A stretch of DNA of 14,260 nucleotides from Acidobacteriota bacterium (GCA_011523485.1 WTGR01000078.1:1-14260), one strand, 5' to 3'. Shown: positions 6,227-14,207, counted from the stretch's first letter. Notes: generated by a model from the sequence alone, not told the origin. Program-made: numbers and translations.

Positions 6227-7224
6227 GGCAGTGCGTTCAACGTAGCCTGGGCCTGCGCGGTCTCGGCTGCGGACGTCGGATCGTCGACGTCGATCGTACG
6301 CTGGAAGTACTCCTTGGCGGTGTCCATGTCGCCCTTGTTCAACGCGACGAGGGCGAGCTTGAAGAGGGGCTTCGCCCAACTCGGATCGACCATGTTCGCC
6401 CGCTCGTACCACTGGGCCGCGCCGTCCACGTCTCCCTGGGAGAAGGCCTGCTCGCCCTGGTTGTAGAGGTCCTCGCGCGAGGCGGAGAGGCTGGTTGCGG
6501 CCTGCTCGAGCAACTGTCGGTCGGCCGCATCCGCCGTACCGGCTGCCAGGCGCACCCTGGCGCGGGCGACCTGTACGGTCTGGTTCTGCGGGTCCGCAGC
6601 CAGTGCGCGGTCGTACGCCGCGATGGCGGCATCGGTCTGCTGCAGTTGCGCATAGGCGTTGCCGATGTTGAAGTGCAGGTTGCTCAGTGCCGGGAGCTGA
6701 GCGAGAACGGCTTCGTAACCGGAGATCGCCTCCTGGTAGTTCCCGCCGTTGAAGGCCCCGTCGGCAGACGCAATCCGCGCGTCGATCGCGTCGAGGTCGA
6801 TCCCGGCGACCGCATCGTCGCCCAGCATCTGCGCCAGCGGGTGGCGGATGCGAATCAGCTCGAAGTCGATGGGCGCGTTCCGGGTCTGGGTGATGTTCGA
6901 AGGACCCTCGCTCGGCGAGAAGCCGCGCGGCGACCCGTTCCGCTCGCCGCAGGCGTCCGTGCAGTCGGCCCGGAACATCCATTGTCCGCTCACCAGCCCG
7001 ATGATGGCGAAGTTCCCGTCGTTCCCGGTCGTCGTGGTGAACTCCGTAGGATTGGCATTCGGATTGGTAGCCGTAATTTGGGCGCCGGCCAGTGGGTTCC
7101 CGTTCTCGTCCACGACCTGGCCGACCACGCGCCCCTGGCCCTGTGCGGCTGCCGAACCGGCAATCGCGAAGCTCAGGGCTAGACCGAACGTGCAAGAGAT
7201 GGTGTGTTGCAGACGCAGGCTCAT
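6223..7224 (-). CDS. Secreted carboxypeptidase-regulatory-like/TPR protein (paralogue A)
   Basis: 333 residues. The start at ATG 7224 has an AGGAG ribosome site 7 bases upstream; a longer open frame extends upstream but is antisense to the serine-hydrolase gene. A Sec signal peptide (about 1-27, ending AAAQG) is followed by a beta-sandwich carboxypeptidase-regulatory-like domain at about 32-85 (VVGQVVDENGNPLAGAQITA, then GNDGNFAIIGLVSGQW). A stretch of low homology to about 150 leads to TPRs at about 153-215 (ADGAFNGGNYQEAISGYEAVL; NIGNAYAQLQQTDAAIAAYD) and about 253-315 (QGEQAFSQGDVDGAAQWYER; LALVALNKGDMDTAKEYFQR). It is probably periplasmic and acts by protein binding; no catalytic motif is visible. 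It is paralogous to the next gene upstream. The TAG stop lies in the end of a MITE-like element, so the original C-terminus may have differed. Confidence 0.85.
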   Translation of the reverse strand: MSLRLQHTISCTFGLALSFAIAGSAAAQGQGRVVGQVVDENGNPLAGAQITATNPNANPTEFTTTTGNDGNFAIIGLVSGQWMFRADCTDACGERNGSPRGFSPSEGPSNITQTRNAPIDFELIRIRHPLAQMLGDDAVAGIDLDAIDARIASADGAFNGGNYQEAISGYEAVLAQLPALSNLHFNIGNAYAQLQQTDAAIAAYDRALAADPQNQTVQVARARVRLAAGTADAADRQLLEQAATSLSASREDLYNQGEQAFSQGDVDGAAQWYERANMVDPSWAKPLFKLALVALNKGDMDTAKEYFQRTIDVDDPTSAAETAQAQATLNALP

Positions 7225-7325
7225 GTCATGCTCCTGTGTGTCCCGGAGCGCTCCCGGGAGATTGCTCGCCGAAGTATGTCGAATGCGATGGGCGCCCCCT
7301 CCGCGCTCCAGGCGCGCGGAAGATC

Positions 7326-7976
7326 CTAGCGGTCCACGCCGGCCTGGAGCGCTTCGATCGCTCCCTGCGCCTCGACGCTCGCGGGGCCGCCGGCCGGAAC
7401 CGCACGATATGCCGCGAGCGCGCGCGCGCGGTCGTTCTTCTCGCGGTAGGCATGTCCTATCTGGACGTGCAGACCGGTGAGCCCGGGTACGCTCTCCAGC
7501 ACCGATTCGTATGCGTCGATGGCGGCATCGAAGTCGCCGCGGTCGTAGAGCGCGTCGGCGGCGTCGAGGGCTTCTTCCAGCTCGTCGCCCCGGAGGTTGG
7601 CCAATACGCCGGTCGACGGCGCGGGCGGATGGAGCGGGTCGGTCTCCATGACGAAGTTCACGCGCCCCGTGCCCGAGCCCCGTACGTTGGCGAATCCCTG
7701 AACCGGCTCGTAGCCCCGCTGCCGGATCAGAAACAGCCAGCGTCCCCGCTGCAGGCCGATGAAGGAAAAGCGGCCGGCGTCGTTGGTGGTCGTCTCGATG
7801 CGGCGCTGCCACTCCGTGTTCTCTCCCACCACCTCCGCGCCGACGATCGGCTCGCCTTCCACATCGCGCACCGAACCCGTGACCACGCCGGTCTGCGCGG
7901 ACGCGACCGCGGCGAGCGATGTCAGGAGCAGTGCCGCGACGACCGGCGCCGTCACGCTGATTGCGGAACGTGGCAT
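7326..7976 (-). CDS. Secreted carboxypeptidase-regulatory-like/TPR protein (paralogue B)
   Basis: 216 residues from ATG 7976, chosen because an AGAGGA ribosome site precedes it and a clean signal peptide follows (hydrophobic 8-25, cleavage after ASA near residue 27). The regulatory-like domain spans about 30-85 (VVTGSVRDVEGEPIVGAEVV; NDAGRFSFIGLQRGRWLFLI). A linker leads to TPR-like helices at about 136-193 (ADALYDRGDFDAAIDAYESV; VQIGHAYREKNDRARALAAY). It has the same architecture as its downstream neighbour, 101 bases away, but with a shorter TPR part, so the pair looks like an old tandem duplication. The role is unknown; exported and protein-binding is the most that can be said. Confidence 0.85.
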   Translation of the reverse strand: MPRSAISVTAPVVAALLLTSLAAVASAQTGVVTGSVRDVEGEPIVGAEVVGENTEWQRRIETTTNDAGRFSFIGLQRGRWLFLIRQRGYEPVQGFANVRGSGTGRVNFVMETDPLHPPAPSTGVLANLRGDELEEALDAADALYDRGDFDAAIDAYESVLESVPGLTGLHVQIGHAYREKNDRARALAAYRAVPAGGPASVEAQGAIEALQAGVDR

Positions 7977-8058
7977 GGCGTTTTCCTCTTGGCCTGGTGG
8001 TGACTCCACCGGGGATGGCGGGAGCGCGACGCCCCGCGCCCGCCCGGAGCGAACCAAC

Positions 8059-8066
8059 AGTATACA
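8059..8066. promoter_or_regulatory. Candidate bidirectional -10 region (weak)
   Basis: The 109-base gap between the divergent TPR and serine-hydrolase genes contains AGTATACA. This gives a TATACA -10-like hexamer on the plus strand (8061-8066) and TATACT on the minus strand (8064-8059). No good -35 is seen for either direction. It is the only AT-rich core in the gap. Confidence 0.3.
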
Positions 8067-8085
8067 CTCGGATCCGGTCCGACCG

Positions 8086-9309
8086 ATGCACTCGATTCGC
8101 CTTCGCCTGATCCTTTTCGGAGCACTCGCGGCGATGCTCGTCGCGCCGCCGGCGCGAGCCGCGGTGCGGTCCGCTGTTCAGGACCGCGAGGGCCCGGCGC
8201 CGGCGCTCGACGCGGCTCGTCTCGCGCGAATCGATGCCGTCGTCCGGGATGCGATCGCGGCCGGCCAGTTGCCCGGCGCGGTGGTGCTGGTCGCCCACGC
8301 GGGCCGGACCGTCTACCGGCAGGCGTTCGGCCACCGCGCGGTGAGTCCGGTGCGCGAACCGATGACGGTCGATACGATCTTCGATCTCGCCTCGCTGACG
8401 AAGGCCATTGCGACCGCACCGAGCATGATGGTCCTCGTGGAGGAGGGCGTCGTCCGGCTGCGGGACCGGGTCGCCCGCTACCTGCCCGGATTCGAGCGCC
8501 ACGGCAAGGACGCCGTCACCATCCAGCACTTGTTGACGCACGTGTCCGGGCTGCGGCCCGACCTGCCGCTCGAGGAGGAGTTCGAGGGCGCCGGCGAGGC
8601 GTTGCGGCGCGTGTTCGCCGAACGCCTCGAGGCGCCCCCGGGCGAGGCGTTCATCTACAGCGACCTCAACTTCCTGCTGCTCGGCGAGATCGTCCGGCGG
8701 GCGAGCGGGACGCCGCTCGACGTCTTCGCGGCGGAGCGGCTGTTCGTTCCGCTCGGGATGCGCGACACATCCTTCCGACCGGGTGGCGATCGCGCTGCGC
8801 GCATCGCTCCCACCGAGGCGTGCACGCCCCTCGGCTGGCCGTGCGGCGGACCCGGGGCGGTCATGCTGCGGGGCACCGTGCACGATCCGACCGCGCGGCG
8901 GATGGGAGGCGTGGCGGGGCACGCCGGGTTGTTCGGCACGGCCGACGATCTGGCTCGTTTCGGTGCGATGCTGCTTGCCGGCGGCCGGGCGCCGTCCGGC
9001 GCCGCGCTGCTGTCGCCGCTCACCGTGGCGCGCATGACGAGGCCTTCGACGCCTGCCCGGCTGCAGGACGTGCGCGGGCTCGGCTGGGACATCGACTCGC
9101 GCTATTCGAGCAACCGCGGGGATCTCTTCGCCCGCGGGTCCTACGGGCACACCGGATTCACGGGAACCTCCATCTGGATCGATCCGCAGACGGAGACCGT
9201 CGTCGTCTTTCTCTCGAGTCGAGTGCATCCGGACGGGGACGGCGACGTGGTCCGCCTGCGCGGCCTGGTGGCCACCCTCGCCGCGGCGGCAGTCGGCGTG
9301 GCGCGGTAG
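8086..9309 (+). CDS. Exported serine hydrolase, beta-lactamase/class C family
   Basis: 407 residues from ATG 8086; the open frame extends upstream only across the divergent neighbour. A signal peptide (1 to about 26, basic start, hydrophobic 8-20, ARA cleavage site) sends it to the periplasm. The penicillin-recognising fold of PF00144 is complete. Ser103-Leu-Thr-Lys106 is the SxxK nucleophile motif, Tyr191-Ser-Asp is the second motif, and His355-Thr-Gly replaces the KTG box, as is usual in esterase/DD-peptidase-type members rather than true class C beta-lactamases. QHLLTHVSGL (147-156) and VAGHAGLFGTADDLARFG (276-293) are typical of the family. Likely work is on peptidoglycan peptides, esters or D-amino-acid amides. 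Antibiotic resistance should not be assumed. It is monocistronic here and is followed by a hairpin. Confidence 0.9.
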   Translation: MHSIRLRLILFGALAAMLVAPPARAAVRSAVQDREGPAPALDAARLARIDAVVRDAIAAGQLPGAVVLVAHAGRTVYRQAFGHRAVSPVREPMTVDTIFDLASLTKAIATAPSMMVLVEEGVVRLRDRVARYLPGFERHGKDAVTIQHLLTHVSGLRPDLPLEEEFEGAGEALRRVFAERLEAPPGEAFIYSDLNFLLLGEIVRRASGTPLDVFAAERLFVPLGMRDTSFRPGGDRAARIAPTEACTPLGWPCGGPGAVMLRGTVHDPTARRMGGVAGHAGLFGTADDLARFGAMLLAGGRAPSGAALLSPLTVARMTRPSTPARLQDVRGLGWDIDSRYSSNRGDLFARGSYGHTGFTGTSIWIDPQTETVVVFLSSRVHPDGDGDVVRLRGLVATLAAAAVGVAR

Positions 9310-9313
9310 CGCC

Positions 9314-9343
9314 CCGAAACGCCTCGCAGGCTCGGCGTTTCGG
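9314..9343 (+). terminator. Hairpin after the serine-hydrolase gene, terminator-like
   Basis: CCGAAACGCC (9314-9323) pairs perfectly with GGCGTTTCGG (9334-9343) around a 10-base loop, starting 5 bases after the stop codon. What follows is C-rich rather than T-rich, so it lacks the U-tract of a classical intrinsic terminator. It lies between two convergent genes and could protect or end both transcripts. The rest of the 117-base gap shows nothing else. Confidence 0.5.
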
Positions 9344-9426
9344 CCCATCCCCCCCGCTCCAGGAGGCTGCGACTCAGAACTCACTGCGTTGCGTTCTGTG
9401 GCGCAGACTCCTGGCCGGCCGGTCGC

Positions 9427-9843
9427 TCACATCCGGTACAGCATCCAGTAGACGATCACGCCGGTCACCGACACGTACAGCCAGACCGGCAATGTCCAGC
9501 GGGCGATCGCCGCGTGGGCCGCGAAACGCCCGCGCAGCGCGCGGAGCAGGGTCGCGAGGGCCAGCGGCAGTATGAGCGCCGCGAGCACGATATGGCTGAT
9601 CAGCACGGTGAAGTACACGACGCGGAGCGGCCCCTGTCCGGTGAATGCCACCGAGCCGACGTTGAGGTGGTAGACGACGTACGAGGCCAGGAAGAGGGTC
9701 GAAGTGGCGCAGGCGGCGAGCATGCACGCGCGGTGCTGCTCGGTCCGGCCGGTCCTGATCAGGATGTAGCCGGTCGCCAACAGCGTGGCCGAGACGGCGT
9801 TCAGCGTGGCGTTCACACCGGGCAGATCGGTGACGTCGAGCAC
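9427..9843 (-). CDS. DUF420 family membrane protein, probable cytochrome oxidase assembly factor
   Basis: 138 residues with four predicted membrane helices (about 12-30, 41-61, 73-100, 116-136). The family's spaced histidines are present: His37, His59, His84 and His110. The C-terminal signature RWTLPVWLYVSVTGVIVYWM is typical of DUF420 (YozB/CtaM). The staphylococcal member CtaM is needed for maturation of a heme-copper oxidase. The start is GTG 9843, 10 bases after the ctaB stop, with a weak GAGG site. It is the last gene of the heme A cluster, and its place next to ctaA and ctaB supports a job in oxidase biogenesis in the cytoplasmic membrane. The family is confident; the precise role is inferred. 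Confidence 0.85.
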   Translation of the reverse strand: MLDVTDLPGVNATLNAVSATLLATGYILIRTGRTEQHRACMLAACATSTLFLASYVVYHLNVGSVAFTGQGPLRVVYFTVLISHIVLAALILPLALATLLRALRGRFAAHAAIARWTLPVWLYVSVTGVIVYWMLYRM

Positions 9844-9853
9844 GCGGGCGGCC

Positions 9854-10741
9854 TCAGAGTGCGGGGGTTGCCAGCAACGAGATCCAGAACAACGGCAGAT
9901 ACACCAGCGAGCCGACGAAGAGGGCTCGCGCCCGCGTCTCGCAGGGCCGCGCCAGAAAACGGATGGCCAGGGCCAGGAAGAGCGCGCCCAGGGTGCCGGC
10001 GACCACGACGTGCTGCGGCCCCGCCATCCCCACCGCCGTCGGGGTCAGGCTCAGGGGGATGAGTGCGGCGGTGAAGAGGAGCGCGTGCAACGCCGTGCGC
10101 CGGCCCGCGGGGTCCCGAGTGGCCACCAGGGGCAGGCCGGCGCGGCCGAAGTCTTCCCGGTAGAGCCAGGACAGCGCGTGGAAATGCGGCAGTTGCCAGA
10201 GGAAGACGATGCCGAACAGGATCCACGCCTCCACCGTCAGGGCGCCGCGCGCGGCGGTCCAGCCGATCACGGGTGGCAGCGCGCCCGGCACGGCGCCGAT
10301 CAGGGTGGCCCACGCGGTCCTCCGCTTGAGCGGCGTGTAGATGCCGGCGTAGCTGATCAACGTGGCCAGGGCGACCAGGGCGGTGAGCGTGTTGACGCGC
10401 AGCGCAAGCTCGATCAGGCCGGCCGCGCTGAGTGTCGCGGCGAAGAGCCGGCCCTCGGTCGGGGTGAGACGGCCCGCGGCCATGGGGCGCAGCCGGGTGC
10501 GCAGCATGACCTCGTCGATGTCCCGCTCGGCGACCTGGTTGAAGGCCGCCGCGCCGCCCGCCACCAGCGCCGACCCGACCAGCACGTGGAGCGCGACGGC
10601 GAGGTCGGGCGTTGCGGCGCCTAGGTAGTAGCCTACGCCGGCCGTCACCACCACGAGCGAATTGAGCCGCGGCTTCGTGAGCGCCAGGTAGTCCGCAACG
10701 CGGTTCGACGTCGCCGGCATCGTCGCCGCATCGCTCTTCAC
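9854..10741 (-). CDS. ctaB: Protoheme IX farnesyltransferase (heme O synthase)
   Basis: A UbiA-superfamily membrane prenyltransferase that adds a farnesyl group to heme b to give heme O, the precursor used by CtaA. The 295 residues have about eight to nine membrane helices. The substrate-binding signature AFNQVAERDIDEVMLRTRLR (67-86) carries the prenyl-diphosphate/Mg aspartates Asp74 and Asp76. The second loop contains YTPLKRRT and the following GAVPGALPPVIGW. The GTG start at 10741 overlaps the ctaA stop by four bases (GTGA), which supports translational coupling; ATG 10720 is a later alternative. Length is normal for the family. Confidence 0.95.
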   Translation of the reverse strand: MKSDAATMPATSNRVADYLALTKPRLNSLVVVTAGVGYYLGAATPDLAVALHVLVGSALVAGGAAAFNQVAERDIDEVMLRTRLRPMAAGRLTPTEGRLFAATLSAAGLIELALRVNTLTALVALATLISYAGIYTPLKRRTAWATLIGAVPGALPPVIGWTAARGALTVEAWILFGIVFLWQLPHFHALSWLYREDFGRAGLPLVATRDPAGRRTALHALLFTAALIPLSLTPTAVGMAGPQHVVVAGTLGALFLALAIRFLARPCETRARALFVGSLVYLPLFWISLLATPAL

Positions 10742-11721
10742 GCCCGCGCCTCCGAGCCGGCGCCGATTGGCGCCGCCGCGTCGCTCGACGCCGGGCGGAC
10801 GTCGGCTCCGGCGTCCGCGAACCGCTCCCGGTGCACGCGCAACGCGAGCACGACCGACGCGGCGAACGCGGCGGCTCCGACGGCCACGTGGGCGGTGTTC
10901 ACCGCCACCTGCCGGCCGCTCAGCACGGTCCAGGCGCCCAGGCCCACCTGCACGAGCACGAGCGCGGAGAGCAGGAGCGCGGGCCGCGTCAGCTCACGTC
11001 GTCCCGGATGATGGAACAGCAGGTGTCCCGCCGTCGCCAGCACCATGGCCGTCACGGCCACCGCACCCACGCGATGGGCGAAGTGGATGGCGATGCCGGT
11101 GGTCCACTGCGGCGGAACGAGGTGTCCGAAGGCGAGCGGGAAATCGGGAATCGCGAGGCCGGCCCCGGTATGGCGCATCGTCGCGCCGATCAGGATCTGT
11201 GCATAGATGACGGCCGGCGCGAGCAGCGCGAGCCGCGCCAGGACAGGATCGTTTCGTGCGCCGCGCCCGCCGGGACCTGTACGCCAGCCCGGCGAGGTGA
11301 ACAGCGTCAGGCTCACCACGAGCGCAAAGAAGATCTGCGCCAGACCCGCGTGGCTGATGGAGACGGGAGCGGGCAGAAAGTACAGGACCGTTATCCCGCC
11401 GAGCAGCCCTTGTATGACGACCGCCGCCAGCGCGGTCCACCCCAGGCGGCGGACCCAGCGTCGCCGCTCGATGCGCGCCAACCAGAAAGCCAGCCCGATG
11501 GTCAGCAGACCGACCGTGCTGGCGATGAGACGATGGCCGTGTTCGTAGAAGATGCCGCCCACCATCTGCGAGAGGGGGAAGGCGAACATGAAGGTGCCGT
11601 AGGTGTTCGGCCAGTCCGGAACGGCCAGCCCGGAACCGGTGCTGGTGACCAGACCGCCGGCCACGATGAGCAGCAGAGACGCCGCGACGACGAACCTCAG
11701 ATAGAAATGCAGCCAGCGCAT
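10738..11721 (-). CDS. ctaA: Heme A synthase (COX15/CtaA family)
   Basis: Membrane hemoprotein that oxidises heme O to heme A for cytochrome aa3-type oxidases. From ATG 11721 it has 327 residues and eight predicted helices in two similar halves. The four heme-ligand histidines are at the expected places: His61 in EHGHR, His124 in ISHAG, His216 in HFAHR and His278 in NTAHV. That spacing is almost identical to B. subtilis CtaA as I recall it, which favours this start over GTG 11757 (12 residues longer; neither has a good ribosome site). GSGLAVPDWP (29-38) is another family hallmark. The C-terminal tail is hydrophilic. It is followed by ctaB with a 4-base overlap and preceded by the cupredoxin gene, 108 bases away. 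Confidence 0.94.
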   Translation of the reverse strand: MRWLHFYLRFVVAASLLLIVAGGLVTSTGSGLAVPDWPNTYGTFMFAFPLSQMVGGIFYEHGHRLIASTVGLLTIGLAFWLARIERRRWVRRLGWTALAAVVIQGLLGGITVLYFLPAPVSISHAGLAQIFFALVVSLTLFTSPGWRTGPGGRGARNDPVLARLALLAPAVIYAQILIGATMRHTGAGLAIPDFPLAFGHLVPPQWTTGIAIHFAHRVGAVAVTAMVLATAGHLLFHHPGRRELTRPALLLSALVLVQVGLGAWTVLSGRQVAVNTAHVAVGAAAFAASVVLALRVHRERFADAGADVRPASSDAAAPIGAGSEARA

Positions 11722-11829
11722 GAGCGGCGGCCGCGCGGGCCGCGGCGGAACGCGCACCGGGCCGGGGCGCCCGCGACCGGACGACCCCGACCCGATCGAC
11801 TCCGCAGGTGTCGACCGACCAGCCCGAAA

Positions 11830-12624
11830 CTAGCCGACGGTGAACGTGAACGAAACGTTGGCGGTTGCGCCGTCGCCGACCGTCACGTTCTGCGTCTGCT
11901 CACCCAGCATCTCGTGCCATGCCGCGATGACGTAGTTTCCGGCCGGCAGGTTGCCGATGTCGAACCCGCCGTCGGGGCCCGTCGTCACGAAGTACGGATG
12001 GTCGAGCACGCCGACGTAGGCGTTCATCCAGCCGTGCACGTCGCACTTGAAGGGCACCATCGGCGAACCGTCCAGGGCGACCTCGACCTGGTCGAACGTC
12101 CGCTCCATCGACATGCCCTGAATCGGCTGGCCCGTGTTGAACTCGGGGTTGACGGCCGGCGTGGCGTGGATGTTGTGCAGCGTGGGATCGGAGTTGGTGA
12201 TCTGCACGGTCTGGCCGACCTGCACGCCGAAGATGTGCGGCGTATAGCGGCAGCCCTGCTGGTCGAGGACGACGGTCTCGCCGGACGCCGGGTACGACCC
12301 CGAAAGGCCTTCCTTCACGTACACGAACACGTTGCCGAGCCCGCCGCCGTCGCCGACCACGTAGTACTCCGTCTCGGTGTTCGTCGCTTCCTTGACGCAG
12401 ACCGGGTCGGAGTTCATGCGGATAATCTCGGGCGCCGGCGGTTCGCCCGCAAGCATGATCGAGCCGCTCACGGTGCTGGTGCCGGTGGCCCCGACCGCGT
12501 TGGCTGCCGCGCCGCCCCCTTCGGGGACGATGGACACGGGCGGTACGTCCGAGCGCGAATTGCATGCGCCCGCGACCGCGATCGCGGCGAGCGAGACGAG
12601 GATCCAGAATGTGCGGTGTCGCAT
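11830..12624 (-). CDS. Cupredoxin-like lipoprotein
   Basis: 264 residues from ATG 12624, which has AGGAGA 8 bases upstream; an in-frame extension further upstream crosses the promoter and is not used. The N-terminus is a lipoprotein signal with the acylated Cys21 in VAGAC. After a linker there is a beta-rich region at 50-210 with possible type 1 copper ligands: His150 (TNSDPTLHNIH, very like the first plastocyanin histidine), then Cys194, His197 and Met200 in FKCDVHGWM. The end (about 213-264) is a carboxypeptidase-regulatory-like fold (GGFDIGNLPAGNYVIAAWHE). Its place ahead of ctaA and ctaB suggests a periplasm-facing copper or electron carrier connected with the aa3 oxidase. Redox activity is inferred from the ligands only. 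It is probably the first gene of this operon. Confidence 0.82.
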   Translation of the reverse strand: MRHRTFWILVSLAAIAVAGACNSRSDVPPVSIVPEGGGAAANAVGATGTSTVSGSIMLAGEPPAPEIIRMNSDPVCVKEATNTETEYYVVGDGGGLGNVFVYVKEGLSGSYPASGETVVLDQQGCRYTPHIFGVQVGQTVQITNSDPTLHNIHATPAVNPEFNTGQPIQGMSMERTFDQVEVALDGSPMVPFKCDVHGWMNAYVGVLDHPYFVTTGPDGGFDIGNLPAGNYVIAAWHEMLGEQTQNVTVGDGATANVSFTFTVG

Positions 12625-12711
12625 CGAGCTTCTCCTGCGCGGATGTGAGTACGGGCTCAAACGGAACGGCACGCCGAGGGTGCGTTCCCCAGGTTCCTTG
12701 CGAACCCTTCG

Positions 12712-12720
12712 ATTATAGCA
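12712..12720 (-). promoter_or_regulatory. Extended -10 promoter for the cupredoxin-ctaA-ctaB operon
   Basis: Reading the minus strand, TGCTATAAT is a consensus extended -10 (TGnTATAAT). No good -35 lies 17 bases upstream, as is common for extended -10 promoters. The expected start near 12705 gives a leader of about 80 bases before the cupredoxin ATG. It lies in the 110-base gap after the M23 gene, so the heme A cluster can be expressed independently of the peptidase. Confidence 0.7.
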
Positions 12721-12734
12721 GTCCGCCGCAGGGG

Positions 12735-14138
12735 TCACCTGGGCGCCGGCGCGCCCGCAACCTCACGCAGCTTGCGCAGCACGCGGTCCTCGATCCAGTG
12801 CTCGTCCCACCATTCCATCGGGGTCACCGGTCGGCCCTGCAGCAGCATCGCGAAGTGCAGGTGGTCTCCGCCGGCCAGGCCGGTCTGCCCGCTCAGGCCG
12901 ATCTGCTGGTCGCGCTCGACCGGCATTCCCGCCGCGACGTCGACCGACGACAGGTGGGCGTAGAGCGACTGGAGTCCCATGCCGTGATCGATCACCACGC
13001 AACGGCCGAAGATGCCGAGGTACTCGGCGAAGACGACGGTTCCTGCGTTCGCCGCACGCACCGGCGCGTTCGCCGTCGACGCGAGATCGAACCCGAGATG
13101 CACTTGCTGATCGACCTCGTTCCCGTCGTAGAGATACGTCCGATGGTCGGCGAAGCCCGATTCGACCTGCGAGTTCGCGAGCTGCCGGAACGGACCGCTC
13201 CAGAGCTGGCGGGGAGCCGTGTCCGCGGCCAGCGCCCTGATGGCGCCCCGGTTGCTCTCCCGGAGCTGCCCGTTGATGAGCAGATAGATCTGGAGCAGCT
13301 CGGGGGACGGCGTGGAGTTGTCGGCGTGCTCGCCGGCCAGCTCCGGCGACTGTGCCACGATGCCGGGCACGACGCGGCGCAGGAAGCCGTCGCTCAGGGG
13401 GATCCGCGAGCGGCGAAAAGGCCGTTCGAAGACCCGGTGCGCGAAGTCGGCCGTCGCTTCGTTGCCGGCCCGGTCCCGCGCGTACAGCTCGATCGGCGTA
13501 CCCAGGTCCTGGTCATGGAGCAACGCGAAGAACGCGATCCGCAGGTCGTCGCGCCCGTCGATTCCGGCGCCGGCCGCCGGGTAGCCGGGGTACTCGACGT
13601 CTCCGACGCGGACCCCCGACCCGGCGTCCGCGGGGATCACCCGGTAGACGACGAGCTCCGAGCCGCCGTGCCTGACGTGGTGCAGCGTCGACAGCGGCGT
13701 CAGGCGGGGCGGCGTGAGGCGGATGGTGACGTCGACGGCGGTCTCCGACCCGCTCTCGCGCAGCCCGAACAGCACCGGCCTAGTCGCCGCGACGACGATG
13801 CGCGCCGGGCCCTCCGCCAGGTCGGGGTGCGTCTCCCGGTCGAACGTACGCGCGATGCGCAGGCGGTCGTCGGTCTCCTGCTGCAGCGCGGCGCCCGCCG
13901 GATCGTCGAGGGAGAAGAGCGGGTGGACGGTTCCATCCTGCTCGATGTGCGCGGTGAGCGTGAGGAACTCGGCTCCAGGCGTCTCCGCGGTCGCGACGAA
14001 GGAAGCAGTGCGCCCGACGAACTCGCCGGGTTGCACGATGGCGAGGGCCGGGCCGGCGACCTGCCCCGCCGAGATCCAGGCGGCGGCGGCGGCGCCCAGC
14101 GCCAGACCGGCCGTGAGCCCGAGGGCGGCGCGAATCAC
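12735..14138 (-). CDS. M23 family metallopeptidase (LytM/lysostaphin type)
   Basis: A probable cell-wall zinc endopeptidase of 467 residues. An N-terminal hydrophobic segment (3-27) is a signal peptide or membrane anchor. Residues 30-300 form a long region rich in beta-strand-like sequence without an obvious family; NSTPSPELLQIYLLING at 274-290 precedes the catalytic part. The peptidase domain is C-terminal (about 320-450). HLGFD (347-351) supplies His347 and Asp351, SLYAHLS holds His395, and GDHLHF (424-429) gives the HxH pair His426/His428, so the zinc site and active site are complete. The GTG 14138 start is the only sensible one: a nearby ATG (14146) hits TGA after three codons. It is transcribed divergently from a tRNA gene. 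Whether it cuts peptidoglycan or only binds it is not visible. Confidence 0.9.
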   Translation of the reverse strand: MIRAALGLTAGLALGAAAAAWISAGQVAGPALAIVQPGEFVGRTASFVATAETPGAEFLTLTAHIEQDGTVHPLFSLDDPAGAALQQETDDRLRIARTFDRETHPDLAEGPARIVVAATRPVLFGLRESGSETAVDVTIRLTPPRLTPLSTLHHVRHGGSELVVYRVIPADAGSGVRVGDVEYPGYPAAGAGIDGRDDLRIAFFALLHDQDLGTPIELYARDRAGNEATADFAHRVFERPFRRSRIPLSDGFLRRVVPGIVAQSPELAGEHADNSTPSPELLQIYLLINGQLRESNRGAIRALAADTAPRQLWSGPFRQLANSQVESGFADHRTYLYDGNEVDQQVHLGFDLASTANAPVRAANAGTVVFAEYLGIFGRCVVIDHGMGLQSLYAHLSSVDVAAGMPVERDQQIGLSGQTGLAGGDHLHFAMLLQGRPVTPMEWWDEHWIEDRVLRKLREVAGAPAPR

Positions 14139-14160
14139 GCGTCCATGATAACGCCCTTCG

Positions 14161-14190
14161 TTGACGGTCGAAACGGCGGGTTGCTAAAAT
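14161..14190 (+). promoter_or_regulatory. tRNA-Glu promoter
   Basis: TTGACG (14161-14166), an 18-base spacer and TAAAAT (14185-14190) preceded by TGC (extended -10) make a strong sigma70-like promoter. The predicted start near 14197 is about 11 bases ahead of the mature tRNA. The segment after the -10 is GC-rich, as in stable-RNA promoters under growth-rate control. Confidence 0.75.
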
Positions 14191-14207
14191 AGAGGGACGG
14201 TCGACGT

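Noticed and set aside
7235..7262. Palindromic segment GGAGCGCTCC with flanking CCCGG between the two TPR genes
   Set aside because: It is short, imperfect beyond 10 bases and lies in the leader just upstream of a ribosome site; GC-rich DNA gives such palindromes by chance.
8086..9309. A true class C (AmpC) antibiotic-resistance enzyme
   Set aside because: The third motif is HTG rather than KTG and the sequence fits esterase/DD-peptidase-like relatives better, so resistance is not supported.
7225..9384. Upstream extension of the paralogue A reading frame to over 1000 residues
   Set aside because: The extension is antisense to the serine hydrolase and overlaps paralogue B. A good ribosome site and signal peptide place the real start at 7224.
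12564..14192. A 542-codon plus-strand frame opposite the M23 gene
   Set aside because: It is a GC-frame shadow with no recognisable domain; the minus strand encodes an intact peptidase with all metal ligands.
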